This document shows, in pieces, positions 19,501-21,293 of a stretch of 21,293 nucleotides of DNA; position 1 is the stretch's first letter; each line of letters begins with the position of its first letter. Below the pieces are notes generated by a model. The model did no database searches. It was not told the DNA's origin and worked only from the letters and a program-made list of their open reading frames with translations. This DNA comes from Chara braunii (taxonomy: Eukaryota; Streptophyta; Charophyceae; Charales; Characeae). Location: assembly GCA_003427395.1 (NCBI GenBank), contig BFEA01000017.1, positions 6,149,353-6,170,645 on the forward strand, read 5' to 3'. The position numbers were made by a program, and so were the translations under genes.

Positions 19501-21293
19501 CAAACAGGCACTTAGATACCTAGGTATCATGGTCAACAAGGATGGAGTGTGGCCAGGGATGGGCCACAACTTAATCGCCAAAGCAATAACTCGCTTGGCA
19601 CCGTGCAAGAATGCACAGGCATCACTGATCGGGAGGGCACTCACTATGAACACAGCTATCTTCTCCACACTATGGTACATTGCATCCATTTCGTCTCCCC
19701 CAGACATCGACTTCCAAACCATAAAGTCCATAGCAAGATGCTATCTATGGACATGGGACCCCAACCGAACCTCATGCATTAATAGGGTAGCGTGGAGCCA
19801 CATCACTAGGAAACTGCAGGAGGGAGGCCTAGGGCTAATTGATCCAAAGCAGGAAACAATAGCACTACAGATGAAATGGATCATCAAGATCCTGACCAGA
19901 CATCACCTACCATGGACCAAGATGGCTCTAGACAGGATAAGAAACCTAGCACCGATAAGCTCCCCACCAAACATGAGCGGCTACTTCTGGATTATGGCAA
20001 AGGAGTGGACGATAAGATCAGGCAGATCCCGCAGATGCACTACACGTAGCTCAGCCAACCAGGCAGCCCCAACACCCAACCCATACTGGACCCCGACTCT
20101 GAAAGCATGGCGACGCATGATGCCCAGCAAACATGGCACAGTGGACAACAAGGAAGAGGCCCTGAGACAACCGCTGTTCTGCAACGACTGGATCAAGGAC
20201 CCCGAGGGTAGACCCTGGTCACTAAAAGTGAAGGACCGAAGATGGTTGTCGTGGGTGGAAAAAGGGGTGTGGCAGGTAAAGCACCTGTGGGCTGAAGAAC
20301 GAGGAGAATGGCGAACGGAACAAGAACTCCGGAACACCCTGAAAGGCTGTCATGCTCTCGCAGACAACATAAGTATAATCCAGAAAAGCATCCCACCCCA
20401 TTGGCTTCACCTCTTGAAAGATGACTTCTCCTGGAAACCAGGGGACTGGGGTATACCCATATCCCGAACTTCGCCGAACAGAGCATACCGGTTCGTATCC
20501 CGCACGCTACCCACTGGCTACTTCTCCAAATTCTATTCCTATCCCATAGCCAATCTCAACCTCCACGAACTAACCATCCTCAACAGAGAACCTCAGATAG
20601 AGACAATAGAGTCCTTCCGTCTGAGAAAAGTGAGGGTATCCAAAACCAAACCATGGATAATCTTCCAGCCTAACCTCAGCATAGCAGAGCTCGAATTCGA
20701 CCCTAAGGAGTGGATATGGAAACAAGGCAGATCCGAAAAAACTAGAACAATAATGGAATACGACGTAAAATTCGGGTACAACCTAGGCCTACTGACCGCG
20801 GACCCCAACCCCAAACTGGAAAACAGATGGAGAGAGACACTGAACCTAGAGCCAACAGCCTCAATATCCATCCCCTGGACTAAATACCTTCACATCAGGC
20901 CAGCTAGAATCCGAAGCTTACAATGGCTCCTAGCCCACGCAGCACTCCCTGTCAACGAATGGCTGCACAAAAGAAGAAAACACTCGGACCCCAACAGCTC
21001 GGAACTATGCGTAATGTGCGGTGACAGCGTCCCTGAAGACATCCCCCATTCCCTTTTACACTGCAGCCAGGCCGCCTGGATATGGAACAGAATCCGAATT
21101 CTATGGCACCATCTCTTCTCATCCCCTCCCCCCATCCTCACCCCACAGAACATCCTACTCCGTTCTAACATCCCCGACAGTCTCAGAGGCGGAAAAGCAG
21201 TCTGGTTCCACATGCTCAGGAAACTAGCTCTGTGGGTAATCTGGAAAAGGAGGTGCGCCAAGACAATCGAGGGTACCGAGGTGGCAAGAGAAG
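18998..21293 (+). pseudogene. LINE pol: RT palm to C-terminal zinc-finger region, uninterrupted open frame to the window end
   Basis: From 18998 the frame stays open for 765 codons with no stop, to the last base of the window. It overlaps the RT entry and continues through the thumb and a long C-terminal part. Near the end, a zf-RVT-like finger is seen: CVMC (Cys codons at 21008 and 21017), then HSLLHC with His at 21047 and Cys at 21062, that is C-x2-C-x9-H-x4-C, preceded by LQWLLAHAALPVNEWL. Such a finger is typical of plant LINE C-termini. Third codon positions are rich in C and A. The stop codon, 3' UTR and poly(A) are outside the window. Confidence 0.9.

Larger units (their letters stand above)
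17198..21293 (+). mobile_element. 5'-truncated LINE (non-LTR retrotransposon), running off the window
   Basis: From 17198 to the last base the plus strand reads as one endonuclease/RT polyprotein in a single frame, with stop codons at 17720 (TAA), 18101, 18257, 18398, 18491 (all TGA) and 18995 (TAG), and no frameshift that I can find. The order is apurinic-type endonuclease, RT, then a Cys/His finger region, as in L1-like plant LINEs. The N-terminal part of the endonuclease and any ORF1 are missing. The 3' end, poly(A) and target duplication lie outside the window. Confidence 0.93.

Noticed and set aside
19141-19731. 196-codon minus-strand open frame
   Set aside because: Antisense shadow of the LINE RT, whose plus-strand frame carries all RT motifs.

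Overview
This window is eukaryotic nuclear DNA made almost entirely of transposable elements. Nothing in it looks bacterial: there are no operons, no Shine-Dalgarno sites and no CRISPR array. It holds two degenerate Ty3/Gypsy-type LTR retrotransposons (chromovirus-like, integrase with a chromodomain-like tail), a 5'-truncated LINE that runs off the right edge, long dinucleotide microsatellites, and a fragment of mitochondrial cox1. The initiator-tRNA-Met type primer sites, the plant-style chromoviral pol and the gag start MVDTRSGKSTTPYT (a start I recall from predicted proteins of the charophyte alga Chara) suggest a streptophyte alga such as Chara. That assignment rests on memory, not on a search.

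Layout. 1-5978: element 1, with the last 181 bp of its 5' LTR, primer site, 1.2-kb leader holding an (AG)n tract and a cluster of TTGACC boxes, a broken gag, reverse transcriptase/RNase H, a nearly complete integrase, and the 3' LTR. Capsid, nucleocapsid and protease are deleted. 5979-8105: unassigned DNA with large CA/CG/GA microsatellites and one N. 8106-8282 and 16528-about 16602: two halves of a cox1-like mitochondrial insertion (NUMT). 8283-16527: element 2, a complete 8.2-kb LTR element sitting inside that NUMT with a CTGG target duplication, LTRs of 1140 and 1135 bp, an unusually long leader, and an internal deletion that fuses protease to the second half of reverse transcriptase. 16603-17197: unassigned DNA with a tiny poly(T)-headed retroposon inside an 11-bp target duplication. 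17198-21293: a LINE pol of the endonuclease/RT type, in one frame throughout, broken by six stop codons and no visible frameshift; it continues past the window.

No intact gene is present. Many in-frame stops look like C-to-T or G-to-A changes of Gln, Arg or Trp codons, as expected where methylated DNA decays. The most unusual signals are non-coding. The heptamer GCCATAG recurs on the plus strand in the LTRs and leaders of both LTR elements, often in or beside a potential hairpin. Element 1 also has eight TTGACC boxes in 132 bp. The nested cox1 NUMT gives a clear order of events: mitochondrial DNA first, LTR element second.
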